From NCBI GenBank assembly GCA_040755915.1, contig JBFLWM010000001.1, positions 29,963 through 93,962 of the forward strand: DNA of 64,000 bases, in the 5' to 3' direction. Positions 8,614 to 18,085 of this stretch are shown here, in pieces. This DNA comes from Sulfurivermis sp040755915. GTDB lineage: Bacteria; Pseudomonadota; Gammaproteobacteria; Thiohalomonadales; Thiohalomonadaceae. Both the position numbers and the translations under genes were made by a program. Positions within the stretch are counted from its first letter, which is position 1. Each line of letters starts with the position of its first letter. Under the pieces are notes generated by a model, which worked only from the letters and a program-made list of their open reading frames with translations, made no database searches and was not told the origin of the DNA.

Positions 8614-10017
8614 ATGAGCTACCAGCACAATCTGCACATCCACAATAACCTCACCAAGGGCAAGGAGCCGTTCCGGCCCATCGATCCCAGGCGGGTACGC
8701 ATGTATGTGTGCGGCATGACGGTGTACGACTACTGTCACATCGGTCATGCCCGTGTACTGGTGGTGTTCGACGTCATCAGCCGCTATCTGCGCCAGATCT
8801 ATGGTGCCGAGCACCTGACCTACGTGCGCAACATCACCGACATCGACGACAAGATCATCAAGCGCGCCAACGATAACGGCGAGCCATACACCGCGCTGAC
8901 CGAGCGCTTCATCGGGTTCATGAACGAGGATGCCGATGCCCTCGGCGTGCAGCGCCCCGACCAGGAGCCGCGCGCCACGCTGCACATCCAGGAAATCCTC
9001 GACATGATTCGTGCCCTGGTGGACAAGGGCTATGCCTATGCCGCCGGCAACGGCGACGTGTACTACGATGTCAGCAAGTTCGAGCATTACGGCCAGCTAT
9101 CCGGCAAGAATGTGGAAGACCTGCGCGCCGGCGAGCGTGTGGCGGTGGACGAGGCCAAGGACGACCCGCTGGACTTCGTGCTGTGGAAGGCGGCCAAGCC
9201 GGGCGAGCCGTACTGGGATTCGCCCTGGGGGCCGGGCCGTCCCGGCTGGCATATCGAATGCTCCGCCATGTCCACCCAGGCCCTGGGCCATCACTTCGAT
9301 ATTCACGGCGGCGGCCTCGACCTGCAGTTCCCACACCATGAAAACGAGATCGCCCAGTCCGAGGCGGCCTGCGGCTGCAAGTACGTCAATTACTGGATCC
9401 ACAACGGCTTCGTGCGCGTGGACAACGAAAAGATGTCCAAGTCGCTGGGCAACTTCTTCACCATCCGCGATGTGCTGCAGAAGTACGACCCGGAGGTGGT
9501 GCGCTACTTCATCCTCGCCAGCCACTACCGCAGCCCGCTGAATTACTCCGACCAGCACCTGGACGGCGCCAAGGCGGCGCTCACCAGTCTGTACACTGCG
9601 CTGCGTGGTCTGGTGCTGCCGGCGGCGGACGAGGGGCTGGGCGACTATGCCGCGCGGTTCTATGCGGCGATGGACGACGATTTCGCCACGCCGGAGGCGA
9701 TGGCGGTGCTGTTCGACCTGGCGCGCGAGGTGAACCGCCTGCGTGGCGGCGATGAGAGCGCCGCGGTACAGCATGGCGCGTTGCTCAAGCACCTGGCCGG
9801 TCTGCTCGGCCTGCTGCAGCGCGAGCCGCAGGCCTTCCTGCAGGGCGGTGCGGCAGGCGGCCTGGCCGATGCCGAGATCGAGCGCCTCATCGCCGAGCGC
9901 CTGGCGGCGCGCAAGAACAAGGATTGGGCCACCTCCGATCGGATCCGCGACGAGCTGAAGGCGCAGGGTGTGGTGCTGGAGGATGGTGCCGGCGGCACCA
10001 CCTGGCGCCGTGCCTGA
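8614..10017 (+). CDS. cysS: Cysteinyl-tRNA synthetase
   Basis: This class I aminoacyl-tRNA synthetase charges tRNA-Cys. The protein is 467 residues (E. coli 461) starting MSYQHNLHIHNNL. The zinc-ligand Cys is in MYVCGMTVYDY near residue 32, the HIGH motif reads HIGHARV near 43, the second zinc site is in GWHIECSAMS near 215 and HHENEIAQSE near 245, and KMSKSLGNF lies near 275. The C-terminal DALR-type domain ends in the usual AARKNKDWATSDRIRDEL region. A spurious upstream extension from 8491 overlaps the divergent cyclophilin leader. The ribosome site before 8614 is weak. Confidence 0.97.
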   Translation: MSYQHNLHIHNNLTKGKEPFRPIDPRRVRMYVCGMTVYDYCHIGHARVLVVFDVISRYLRQIYGAEHLTYVRNITDIDDKIIKRANDNGEPYTALTERFIGFMNEDADALGVQRPDQEPRATLHIQEILDMIRALVDKGYAYAAGNGDVYYDVSKFEHYGQLSGKNVEDLRAGERVAVDEAKDDPLDFVLWKAAKPGEPYWDSPWGPGRPGWHIECSAMSTQALGHHFDIHGGGLDLQFPHHENEIAQSEAACGCKYVNYWIHNGFVRVDNEKMSKSLGNFFTIRDVLQKYDPEVVRYFILASHYRSPLNYSDQHLDGAKAALTSLYTALRGLVLPAADEGLGDYAARFYAAMDDDFATPEAMAVLFDLAREVNRLRGGDESAAVQHGALLKHLAGLLGLLQREPQAFLQGGAAGGLADAEIERLIAERLAARKNKDWATSDRIRDELKAQGVVLEDGAGGTTWRRA

Positions 10018-10091
10018 ATCCCGCTGTCCGGGGCGGGATGCAGTACGCCGCCCCGCGTCCTGTCATCGCTGAAACCGTTGTGCCAAACGAC

Positions 10092-12110
10092 ATGGAACGT
10101 TTTCGCTTTACCCCCTATCTCCTGTTCAGCCTGGCCGGTGCTGCGGTCGCTGCGGCACTGCTGCTGGTGACGCTGTGGCTGGTGCAGCTGGAAGAGGACA
10201 AGGTGCGCGAGGAGCGCCGCGCACAGGCGGTGTCCCAGCTGAGCACGGTGCGCGCGCGCCTGGAGGGCATCGTCAATTCCACCCTCTATCTCACCCGTGG
10301 CCTGGTCGCCCACATAGCGGCGCGCGGCGATATCGGCAATGCCGAGTTCGATGATCTGGCGCGGGAGCTGATGAGCCATAGTCGCCACATCCGCAACATC
10401 GGTCTCGCCCGTGGCAACGTGATCTCCCACATGTACCCCCTGCAGGGCAACGAAGGCGCCCTCGGCCTGCGCTATCTGGATACGCCGGCGCAGCGCCCCG
10501 CCGTGCTGCGTGCCATGGAGAGCCGCCGTACCGTGCTGGCCGGTCCGGTGGACCTGGTGCAGGGGGGGCGCGGCTTCATCAACCGCACTCCCATCTATCT
10601 GACGCCCCCGCAGGGGCAGTCCGGCAGCGGTGCCTATTGGGGCATGGCCAGCATCGTCATCGACGCCGATTCCCTGCTGCGTGATGCCGGATTGCAGGAT
10701 GATTCCTGGCTGGTGTTTGCCCTGCGCGGCAAGGATGGTCTGGGGGCCTCCGGTGAGGTGTTTCTCGGCGATGCGGCCTTGTTCGAGCGCGACCCGGTGG
10801 TGCTGGAGATTCTGTTGCCGGAAGGCTACTGGCAGCTGGCGGCCATCCCGCACGATGGCTGGGAGCCGCCGCTGGCCTATGTGCCGGTGATGTTGCTGGG
10901 CGGTCTGCTGGTGGCCGCGCTGTTGGGCATGCTGGTCTATACCCTGTTGCGCGACCGTTATCGCCTGCGTCTGGCCCGGGATGAGGCGGAGCGCGCCAAT
11001 CGCGCCAAGAGCACCTTCCTCGCCACCATGAGCCATGAAATCCGCACGCCGCTCAATGGCATTCTGGGCATGGCGAGCCTGTTGTCACACAGCCGCCTGG
11101 ATGAGCAGCAGCAGGAATTCGTCGAGGCCATTGCCAGCTCCGGTCGGGTATTGAGCAATCTGTTGGGGGATGTCCTGGATCTGTCGCGCATCGAGGCCGG
11201 CAAGCTGGAGCTGGAGGCGGGAGATTTCGACTTGCAGCGGCTGGTGGACGGGCTGTTCGTGTTGCTTGCGCCGCAGGCGGCGGCCAAGCAGCTGCAATTC
11301 GTTACCGAGATGGATGATGATGTGCCACAGCACGTGCATGGCGATGCCAACCGCCTGCATCAGGTGCTGCACAATCTGCTCAACAACGCCATCAAGTTCA
11401 CCCCGGCGGGGCGGGTGGTGCTGGCGGTGCGCTGCCTGGCGGTGGAGGGGGCGCAATTCTGGCTGGAGTGCACGGTTTCCGATACCGGCATCGGCATTGC
11501 CCCGGAAATGCAGCACCGTCTGTTTCGTGCCTTCGAGCAGGCCGACAGCTCGATCACGCGCCGCTTCGGCGGCAGCGGCCTGGGTCTGGCGATCTGCAAG
11601 CATCTGGTGGAGGCGATGGGTGGCAGCATCACGCTGGACAGCCAGCCGGGACAGGGCAGCAGTTTCCGGGTGTTGCTGCCGCTGCGTCTGGGGACGGACG
11701 AGCGGGCGCCTGCTGTAGCTGCCGACAGCACGCATCTGCACGTGCTGCTGGCAGAGGATCAGGAGATCAACCGCAAGGTAGCGGCGGGGCTGCTGCAACA
11801 GCAGGGTTGCCGCGTCACCTTTGCCGCCAACGGCCAGGAAGCGTTGACCGCCCTGCAGGGGGATGAGTTCGACGTGGTGCTGATGGATGTGCAGATGCCG
11901 GAAATGGACGGCATCGAGGCGGCGCGGCGCATCCGCCAGTTGCCCGATCAGCGCAAGGCGCAGATCCCCATCGTGGCCCTGACCGCCCATGTCATGCGTG
12001 AGGATGTGGAGCGCTTCCTCGCCGCCGGCATGGACGCCATCGTGGAAAAGCCGCTGGACATGGAAAAACTGAACATGGAACTGGCGCGCCTGGTGACCCG
12101 TCGTCAGTAG
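10092..12110 (+). CDS. CHASE-domain hybrid sensor histidine kinase/response regulator
   Basis: The 672-residue membrane protein has an N-terminal membrane segment (about 9-29), a periplasmic CHASE-type sensor region (about 40-260) with the IRNIGLARGNVISHMYPLQG signature, and a second membrane segment (about 262-285). Then come HisKA with the phospho-acceptor His in TMSHEIRTPLNGILG (near 320), HATPase with NLLNNAIKF and DTGIGIAP and GGSGLGLAICK, and a C-terminal receiver with AEDQEINRK and the acceptor Asp in VLMDVQMPEMDG near 600. Autophosphorylation would be relayed to the attached receiver and then to an HPt or another regulator not encoded nearby. CHASE domains bind small ligands; the ligand is unknown. 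Confidence 0.93.
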   Translation: MERFRFTPYLLFSLAGAAVAAALLLVTLWLVQLEEDKVREERRAQAVSQLSTVRARLEGIVNSTLYLTRGLVAHIAARGDIGNAEFDDLARELMSHSRHIRNIGLARGNVISHMYPLQGNEGALGLRYLDTPAQRPAVLRAMESRRTVLAGPVDLVQGGRGFINRTPIYLTPPQGQSGSGAYWGMASIVIDADSLLRDAGLQDDSWLVFALRGKDGLGASGEVFLGDAALFERDPVVLEILLPEGYWQLAAIPHDGWEPPLAYVPVMLLGGLLVAALLGMLVYTLLRDRYRLRLARDEAERANRAKSTFLATMSHEIRTPLNGILGMASLLSHSRLDEQQQEFVEAIASSGRVLSNLLGDVLDLSRIEAGKLELEAGDFDLQRLVDGLFVLLAPQAAAKQLQFVTEMDDDVPQHVHGDANRLHQVLHNLLNNAIKFTPAGRVVLAVRCLAVEGAQFWLECTVSDTGIGIAPEMQHRLFRAFEQADSSITRRFGGSGLGLAICKHLVEAMGGSITLDSQPGQGSSFRVLLPLRLGTDERAPAVAADSTHLHVLLAEDQEINRKVAAGLLQQQGCRVTFAANGQEALTALQGDEFDVVLMDVQMPEMDGIEAARRIRQLPDQRKAQIPIVALTAHVMREDVERFLAAGMDAIVEKPLDMEKLNMELARLVTRRQ

Positions 12111-12268
12111 CTGCCGCCCTGGCCGGCAGCGGCCAGCAGACGCCGGGTGGCCTCGTCATCGACCCGCAGCCGCCCCTGATGCACCGCCTCCTGGCGATTC
12201 AGACGCTCCATTTGTTCATCGCCGAACCCGGTCTCGTCCAGCTGCCGCACATAGTCTTCATAGGACAT
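12104..12268 (-). CDS. Small hypothetical protein (54 aa)
   Basis: A short frame starting MSYEDYVRQLDETGFGDE has a very good GGGAGGT ribosome site 7 bases before its ATG. The product is soluble, acidic in its first half and rich in charged helix-forming residues (QMERLNRQEAVHQGRLRVDD). Its stop overlaps the 3' end of the convergent kinase gene by 7 bases. I do not recognise a family. The strong ribosome site and clean start argue for a real small protein over a chance frame. Confidence 0.6.
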   Translation of the reverse strand: MSYEDYVRQLDETGFGDEQMERLNRQEAVHQGRLRVDDEATRRLLAAAGQGGSY

Positions 12269-12403
12269 GATGGATACCTCCCGCCGCCGGCTCTTGTAGG
12301 GTTTATCGGCGCCGGGGGATATTTGTTTAGGCCGCTTGTTTTCCGCCGTCCGCTCCATTAGCCTGCGGCGACACTGGGCACTGAGACCCGGAGGGAGAGC
12401 GAC

Positions 12404-13309
12404 ATGACAAGTGCAGAACAGTTGAACCGGCAGTTTGGTATCGATGGCAAGGTGCGTCTCGTCGAGCGCGGCGACGGCTTCGTGATGATCGAGGTGCGCA
12501 CCGCACAGGGGCAGGCCGACATCGCCCTGCAGGGCGCGCACGTCACCACCTGGGCGCCGCAGGGGCAGGCGCCGGTGGTGTGGGTAAGCGAGCAGGCCAA
12601 GTATGCGGCGGGCAAGTCGATACGCGGTGGTGTGCCGGTGTGCTGGCCGTGGTTCGGCCCGCACGCCAGCAATGCCAAGTTGCCAGGTCACGGTTACGCA
12701 CGCACCGTCGACTGGCGCCTGCTGCGGGTCACTTCGCTGGATGACGGCCGTATTCAGCTGATCTTCGAACTGATCGACACGCCGGCCACACGCGCGCAGG
12801 AGTCGCATCCGTTGCGTGTGCGCAATACGGTTACCGTCGGCGCCAGCCTGCAGGTGGAGCTGGAAACCACCAATCTCGGTACCGCGCCCTACGTGCTGGG
12901 CGATGCGCTGCACACCTACTTCCATGTCGGTGACGTGACCCGGGCCACCGTGCACGGCCTGGAAGGCTGTGCCTATATCGACAAGGTGGACGGCGGGGCG
13001 CGCAAGCAGCAGGGGGGGCCGGTGACCATCGCCGGCGAAGTGGATCGCATCTATCTCGGCACCGGCAACTGTTGCGAGATTCGCGACCCGGTGCTCCAGC
13101 GCCGTATCGTCATCCGCAGCCGCAACAGTGCCTCCACCATCGTGTGGAACCCGGGCGTCGAGAAGGCGACCAAGATGGGTGACTTCGGCAGCGACGGTTA
13201 TCTGCGCATGCTGTGCGTGGAAACGGCCAACGCGGCGGAAGATGTGGTGAACCTCGCGCCGGGTGCGCAGCATCGCCTGGTGGCCGAGTATTCCTGCGCC
13301 GGCATCTGA
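12404..13309 (+). CDS. D-hexose-6-phosphate mutarotase (YeaD-like aldose 1-epimerase family)
   Basis: The 301-residue protein resembles YeaD, which interconverts alpha and beta anomers of glucose-6-phosphate and related hexose phosphates. Recognisable stretches are LQGAHVTTWAPQG near residue 45, SIRGGVPVCWPWFGPH near 74, PGHGYART with the catalytic His near 95, ALHTYFHVGD near 167 and the Glu-bearing MLCVETAN near 268, as in galactose-mutarotase-fold enzymes. The lack of a signal peptide fits a cytoplasmic enzyme. A downstream membrane protein begins 11 bases after its stop and is probably co-transcribed. Confidence 0.9.
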   Translation: MTSAEQLNRQFGIDGKVRLVERGDGFVMIEVRTAQGQADIALQGAHVTTWAPQGQAPVVWVSEQAKYAAGKSIRGGVPVCWPWFGPHASNAKLPGHGYARTVDWRLLRVTSLDDGRIQLIFELIDTPATRAQESHPLRVRNTVTVGASLQVELETTNLGTAPYVLGDALHTYFHVGDVTRATVHGLEGCAYIDKVDGGARKQQGGPVTIAGEVDRIYLGTGNCCEIRDPVLQRRIVIRSRNSASTIVWNPGVEKATKMGDFGSDGYLRMLCVETANAAEDVVNLAPGAQHRLVAEYSCAGI

Positions 13310-13320
13310 CCGCCGCGGCC

Positions 13321-13977
13321 ATGGAGGTGCTGTATCTGCTGGCCCTGGCCGCCATGGCCATGGCGGCATGGAGGCTGGGGCGGTCCGCGGCGCGTCGGCG
13401 CCGCGCCGCCTATATCGATGATTTCGCGTTTCACCCCGCAGTGCTGAACAAGTTTCGCGAGGTGCGCCCCGGCCTGACAACGGCGCAGGAAGAACTGGTG
13501 CTGGCGGCACTGCGCGACTATTTCCATCTCTGCAACACGGCCGGTCGGCGCATGGTGGCGATGCCGTCGCAGGTGGTGGACGATGCCTGGCATGCCTTCA
13601 TCCTGTTCACCCGCGCCTACGAGCAGTTCTGCCGCCGCGCCTTCGGCCGTTTTCTGCACCATACCCCGGCCGAGGCGATGGCGGCGCCGACCCTGGCCCA
13701 GGATGGCATCAAGCGCGCCTGGCGCCTGGCCTGCGCGCGTGACGGCATCGATCCGAAGCAGCCGTTGCGCCTGCCCCTGTTGTTCTCCATCGACAGTGAT
13801 CTCGATATCCCCAACGGCTTCCGCTACACCCTGAACTGCGCGGTGACCACAGGCACGCAGAATGCCGGCAGCTACTGCGCCTCGCACATCGGCTGCGACG
13901 GCAGTGGTTGCGGCGGGGGTCTCGGGGATGGCGCCGGTTGTGGCGGCGATGGCGGCGGAGGGTGCGGCGGCGATTGA
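13321..13977 (+). CDS. Membrane protein with GRDP-like domain and Cys/Gly-rich tail
   Basis: The 218-residue protein has one N-terminal membrane segment (residues 1-18), then a soluble region with VVDDAWHAFILFTRAYEQFC near residue 82 and FLHHTPAE near 112. The DxAWHxFIL-FT motif is like that of glycine-rich-domain-containing (PF07173) proteins. The last 40 residues are almost only Gly, Cys, Asp and Ser, with Cys spaced every 4-7 residues (for example GCDGSGCGGG and GGGGCGGD). Low-complexity CG-rich tails of this sort also occur in TIGR04222-type membrane proteins. The function is unknown; the tail could bind metal or be a modification target. It was taken to start at the ATG at 13321, just after the mutarotase. 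Confidence 0.75.
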   Translation: MEVLYLLALAAMAMAAWRLGRSAARRRRAAYIDDFAFHPAVLNKFREVRPGLTTAQEELVLAALRDYFHLCNTAGRRMVAMPSQVVDDAWHAFILFTRAYEQFCRRAFGRFLHHTPAEAMAAPTLAQDGIKRAWRLACARDGIDPKQPLRLPLLFSIDSDLDIPNGFRYTLNCAVTTGTQNAGSYCASHIGCDGSGCGGGLGDGAGCGGDGGGGCGGD

Positions 13978-13990
13978 GCGCGTTGCGCTG

Positions 13991-14629
13991 CTAGCCGCGG
14001 GTGCGGAAAAAACCGGTCAGGCTCATGCGCTCGCGCGTGGCGGGCAATACCTCGTGCCAGCGCCCCTCGGTGACGAACACCGCCAGGGTGCCGCTCTCCG
14101 GCAACACGTCCACATGGGGGCCGACACCGGCCTCGTCCAGATACAGGCGCAACTGGCCGCCGTCCTCTTCCTTCCAGTCTTCGTTGAGATACAGCACTGC
14201 GGTAAGGGTTCGCTCCTCGCTGCCGCGGAAGCGGTCGAGGTGTTTCTGGTAAAACGTGCCCGGCGGATAGACGGCGAAGAAGGCCTCGAACTGGAACAGG
14301 CCGAGGTACAGCGTGCGGTTCACCGCCTGACGCAACTGTTCCATGATGGCGAAGTACTGCTGTTGCTGAGGCGTATCGGGAATGGTGGGGTCGAGCCAGC
14401 AGACGTGGTCGCTGCGCACCTCGGGACGGATGCGCAGCTCTGCGCCGCGCCCGACGCCGGCGTGGCGGAACTCGCCGCCCTGCCAGCGGATGAGGCACTC
14501 GGCGCGCAGCATGGCGGCAGTGGCGCTGTCGAGGAAGTTCTTCTGCACCGACCAGCCCTGGCTGATCAGGTCATCCAGGATCGGTATGAGGCGCAGGTCC
14601 TCGTCGTTGGCGGTCGGGGTCAGGATCAT
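13991..14629 (-). CDS. 2-oxoglutarate/Fe(II)-dependent dioxygenase (prolyl 4-hydroxylase-like)
   Basis: The 212-residue protein is one double-stranded beta-helix oxygenase domain. The iron triad is visible as HLD (HxD form) in FYQKHLDRFRG near residue 129 and the distal His in GRWHEVLPA near 191, with the 2-oxoglutarate-binding Arg in ATRERMSLTGFF. DGGQLRLYLD near 155 is also typical. Bacterial members hydroxylate proline or other residues in a few target proteins, for example EF-Tu in Pseudomonas. It lies 12 bases after the symporter gene on the same strand. The substrate cannot be inferred here. Confidence 0.88.
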   Translation of the reverse strand: MILTPTANDEDLRLIPILDDLISQGWSVQKNFLDSATAAMLRAECLIRWQGGEFRHAGVGRGAELRIRPEVRSDHVCWLDPTIPDTPQQQQYFAIMEQLRQAVNRTLYLGLFQFEAFFAVYPPGTFYQKHLDRFRGSEERTLTAVLYLNEDWKEEDGGQLRLYLDEAGVGPHVDVLPESGTLAVFVTEGRWHEVLPATRERMSLTGFFRTRG

Positions 14630-14641
14630 CGCGGTGGGGCG

Positions 14642-16087
14642 TCAGATATGGGACTCTTCCGCCGCTGTCATGTGATGCCGGCCATACACCTGCGGCAGCA
14701 GCGAACCGGCGAGCATGCCGACAAAGGCAAACAGCAGGCCGACGAGCTGCGGTGGCCACATGCTGTCGCCTTCCGGCAGGAACAGTTCCATCAGGATCCA
14801 CGACCCCAGACCCAGCACGATGGCCAGCATGGCCCCCTGTGTGGTGGCGCGTTTCCAGTAGATGCCGAACACCAGCGGAATGAAGGCCGACACCAGGGTA
14901 ACCTTGTAGGCGTTTTCCACCATGTGGTGAATGGTGGTGTCGGAGGACAGGGAGTACAGGGTGACCAGCACCGCAAAGCTCGCCACCACGACGCGCGTCA
15001 GCCACAGGAAGCGGCGATCGTCCATCGGACCGACGAGATTCTTGATCACGTTCTCCGAGATGGTCACCGATGGCGCCAGCAGGGTACCGCTGGCGGTACT
15101 CATGATCACCGACAGCAAGGCGCCGTAGAAGATGATCTGCGCATACAGCGGCAGATGTTCCTTGATCAGCGTGGGGAGGATCAGCTGCGAGTCTTCTTCG
15201 ATCAGGCGGCTGACCATTTCCGGGTCAATCAGCGTCGCGGCATAGGCCAGGAACAGCGGCACCGCAGCAAACACGAAGTAGGCGCTGCCGCCGATGATCG
15301 TTCCATGCACGGCGATCTTCTCGCTGCGTGCCGAGTTGACGCGCTGGAATACGTCCTGCTGCGGTATTGAGCCGAAACCCATGGTGATCCAGGCGGCGAT
15401 GAAGCCGAGCCATTCGGCGGCGCTGAAAGCGGGCCAGAACTCGAACTTGCCGGCCTCGCTGGCGTGATTGACCACGGTGGCGACACCGCCGGCCTGATCG
15501 GAGACCAGCACCGCGATGAACAGCAGGCCGAGGACGATGATCACCATCTGCACGGCGGTGGTGAAGGCCACCGACCACATGCCGCCGAACAGGGTGTAGA
15601 GCAGGACCACCGAGGCGCCGATGACCATGCCGAGGGACTGCGATATGCCGCCGTCGGTGAGCACGTTGAATACGACGCCCAGCGCCGTGATCTGCGCCGC
15701 CACCCAGCCGAGGTAGGACAGGGCAATGCAGATGGAGGTGATCATTTCCACCGGCCGGTTGTAGCGGTTGTGGTAGAAGTCGCCGATGGTGAGCAGGTTC
15801 ATGCGGTACAGGGGCCGCGCGAAGAACAGGCCGAACAGGATCAGGCACAGCGAGGCGCCGAAGGGGTCGGACACCAGGCCGGAAAGGCCGTCGGTAAGGA
15901 AGGTGGCCGAGATGCCGAGCACCGTTTCGGCGCCGAACCAGGTGGCGAACACCATGGCGAACACCATGAACATCGGCAGGTGGCGTCCGGCCACGATGTA
16001 GTCGCGCGAGTTGTGTACGCGCATCGCTGCCATCAGGCCGAGGCCGATGGAGATCACCAGATAGCCAATCACGAACCAGAGCAGCAT
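14642..16087 (-). CDS. Sodium:solute symporter family transporter
   Basis: The 481-residue protein has about 13 hydrophobic segments in the LeuT-fold SSS pattern. Characteristic stretches are FATWFGAETVLGISA near residue 48, the Gly-rich GFGSIPQQDVFQRV near 240 (family signature) and APSVTISENVIKN near 343. SSS members take up proline, pantothenate, acetate, sugars or urea with Na+; nothing visible fixes the substrate. It precedes the 2OG oxygenase on the same strand with a 12-base gap. Its own promoter would lie in the 102-base spacer before 16189. Confidence 0.9.
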   Translation of the reverse strand: MLLWFVIGYLVISIGLGLMAAMRVHNSRDYIVAGRHLPMFMVFAMVFATWFGAETVLGISATFLTDGLSGLVSDPFGASLCLILFGLFFARPLYRMNLLTIGDFYHNRYNRPVEMITSICIALSYLGWVAAQITALGVVFNVLTDGGISQSLGMVIGASVVLLYTLFGGMWSVAFTTAVQMVIIVLGLLFIAVLVSDQAGGVATVVNHASEAGKFEFWPAFSAAEWLGFIAAWITMGFGSIPQQDVFQRVNSARSEKIAVHGTIIGGSAYFVFAAVPLFLAYAATLIDPEMVSRLIEEDSQLILPTLIKEHLPLYAQIIFYGALLSVIMSTASGTLLAPSVTISENVIKNLVGPMDDRRFLWLTRVVVASFAVLVTLYSLSSDTTIHHMVENAYKVTLVSAFIPLVFGIYWKRATTQGAMLAIVLGLGSWILMELFLPEGDSMWPPQLVGLLFAFVGMLAGSLLPQVYGRHHMTAAEESHI

Positions 16088-16189
16088 AGGCGCCTCATGC
16101 GCAGGTTATTGTTGGAAGTGCGAAAAATAGCGCGCACCGGACAACGAGGCAACAGGAAAAAACAGGCCGTTGTGCACCATTTCCGGGCA

Positions 16190-18085
16190 TCACCAGCCGC
16201 CGCCGCCACCACCACCGCCGCCGCCACCCGAAGAGCCGCCGCCCCCGCCGCCCGAGCTGGAGCCGGGGGCGCTGGAAGACGATGAGATGGCGCTGCTCAT
16301 GGCGCCGCCGAGGCTGCCGGCAAAGCCGCCCAGGTCATGGCTGCTGAAGTGGCTGCCGCGGTACCAGGACGGCTGGTAGTCCTGCCGCTCGGCACTGAGC
16401 CGGGCGAATACCGCGGCGAATCGTTCGGCCCAACGCTGCTCCACGTCCAATGCCATGGCGTAGGGCAGCAGGCGCTCGAACAGCTGCGGAGTTTTCTCCG
16501 GCGGATGCCTGAGCTGCAGCTCGTCCTTCTCCGCCACATCGAGATACAGGCGCAGGCCTTCGACCTTGTCGAGCAGCTTGCGTCCGGCCAGTGTCGGTGC
16601 CTTGAGCAGATGGTAGAAGGCGAAGTTGAGCACAAGCACGCCCAGCAGGATGGCGACCATGCTCGGTGAGGTGAACTGGAGCAGGGCCCAGAGGCCGAAG
16701 CCCTCGCCGGCGAGGAAGGGAATGCTGAAGGCCGTGATGCCGATGGCGCCGAGGAAGCTGCCGCCATGGAAGGCATTGCGCCAGGCCGTGACGGCGCCGA
16801 TGACCAGCACGGTGACGCCGACACTCCAGCCGCTGAGCCAGACCAGCATGAAGATGCCGGCGAAGGCCTCCTCTCCCTGCGGCAGCTGCATGGCGGCAAG
16901 GGCCAGGGTGGCGAGGGAGATCAGGATGCCGGGCAGCAGCCAGGCACTGTTGGTGACGAAAAACAGTTTTTCGTAATGGCGTTTCAGCGCCGCCTTGTGG
17001 GCGTCGATGGCCGTCTTGATGCGGCGATGGTTTTCCTGCTTGAAGGTGATGCTGGCGGAGGAATCGAACAGGTGCTTGAGCAGGGCGTGCTCGCCCGGGG
17101 CCAGTTCGCTGGTCGGCGTCTTTTCACGGTGGGCAGTGTAATGGCCGTTGAGGTAATCGATGCGCACCAGTCCCTTGACGGCCAGCCCGACCAGGGCCGC
17201 GGCAAAGGCCTTGTGGTCATAGCCCATGCGGCGGATGAAGCGCAGCGAAGCGGGGGGGAACTGCGGTGGCGGCTCGTACTGCGGGATGATGACGCCGGGC
17301 TCCGGATCGCGGCCGAACCGGTGCCACACCATCAGGTAATAGAAGGTGAGCAGCAGCAGGCCGCCGCCCGCCACCAGCAGTTCCCGGTTGTCGTCGAGGA
17401 GGTAACCGAGCTGTTCCTGTTGTGTCGGTGCGTGCACATGACCCTTGGGCCATCCCACGACGATGGTCAGGCCCTCCTGCGGCCACAACGGCTGTGTGGT
17501 CTCGAACCAGGCCATGGCCTGATCGGTCTGGGCGGCGCGATACAGCCGGCCCTGGCTGCCGGCGGGGCCGGTATAGGCCTCCAGGGTGAGCGTGCTGTCA
17601 CCCAGCGAGGGCGGCAGCTGTACGGTGGCCTCGGCGTGGTCGATGGGGAAGCTCCAGCCGTTGCCGGTGACGTTCCAGTACAGTTCGTCGTGTCCGGCAA
17701 AGAAGCCGAGCTGGCGGTTGGTGCGGTAACTCAGTGTGTAGGTGTACTCGCCGCGTTGCAGCAGGCGATCGGCATGACCGATATAGACGCGGACACCGTT
17801 GCTGCGGCGTTCGGTGTGGTAGTCCTCGCGGCGGCCGTCACGCAGTACCTCGATGACATCGAAGGCCACGCGGTAGCGGTTGCCCTGTTGATCACGGTAA
17901 TCGGTGGGGAAGTCGCGGTAGATGCCGCGGCGGATCTGCTGTCCTTCGGCGCGCACGCGCAGGGTTTCGGTGACCAGCATGCTGCCGTCGCTGTAGACGA
18001 TGATGGCGCTGTGAAAGTCGAGGATGCGTTCATCGGCGTGGGCACCGGTGGCAACGAGCAGCAGCAAAAACAGCCAATGGCGCAT
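16190..18085 (-). CDS. DUF2207 membrane protein with poly-Gly C-terminus
   Basis: The 631-residue protein begins with a signal peptide (LFLLLLVATGAHA-DE), followed by the DUF2207 ectodomain (about 20-240) with ERILDFHSAIIVYSDGS near its start. Several membrane segments follow at about 245-265 and in a cluster at 390-500. The tail is extremely Gly/Ser-rich (stretches such as SSSGGGGGGSSGGG, then poly-Gly ending in Trp), encoded by GGC-rich repeats at 16195-16260. The C-terminal stretch is typical of DUF2207 proteins. The start overlaps the lemA stop (TGATG), so the two are translated together, a common LemA-DUF2207 pairing. The exact role is unknown. Confidence 0.88.
   Translation of the reverse strand: MRHWLFLLLLVATGAHADERILDFHSAIIVYSDGSMLVTETLRVRAEGQQIRRGIYRDFPTDYRDQQGNRYRVAFDVIEVLRDGRREDYHTERRSNGVRVYIGHADRLLQRGEYTYTLSYRTNRQLGFFAGHDELYWNVTGNGWSFPIDHAEATVQLPPSLGDSTLTLEAYTGPAGSQGRLYRAAQTDQAMAWFETTQPLWPQEGLTIVVGWPKGHVHAPTQQEQLGYLLDDNRELLVAGGGLLLLTFYYLMVWHRFGRDPEPGVIIPQYEPPPQFPPASLRFIRRMGYDHKAFAAALVGLAVKGLVRIDYLNGHYTAHREKTPTSELAPGEHALLKHLFDSSASITFKQENHRRIKTAIDAHKAALKRHYEKLFFVTNSAWLLPGILISLATLALAAMQLPQGEEAFAGIFMLVWLSGWSVGVTVLVIGAVTAWRNAFHGGSFLGAIGITAFSIPFLAGEGFGLWALLQFTSPSMVAILLGVLVLNFAFYHLLKAPTLAGRKLLDKVEGLRLYLDVAEKDELQLRHPPEKTPQLFERLLPYAMALDVEQRWAERFAAVFARLSAERQDYQPSWYRGSHFSSHDLGGFAGSLGGAMSSAISSSSSAPGSSSGGGGGGSSGGGGGGGGGGGW

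Noticed and set aside
16195..16260. GGC-rich repeat as a variable-number tandem repeat or CRISPR-like array
   Set aside because: It is coding sequence for the poly-Gly tail of the DUF2207 protein. The units are codon-sized and irregular, with no spacers.
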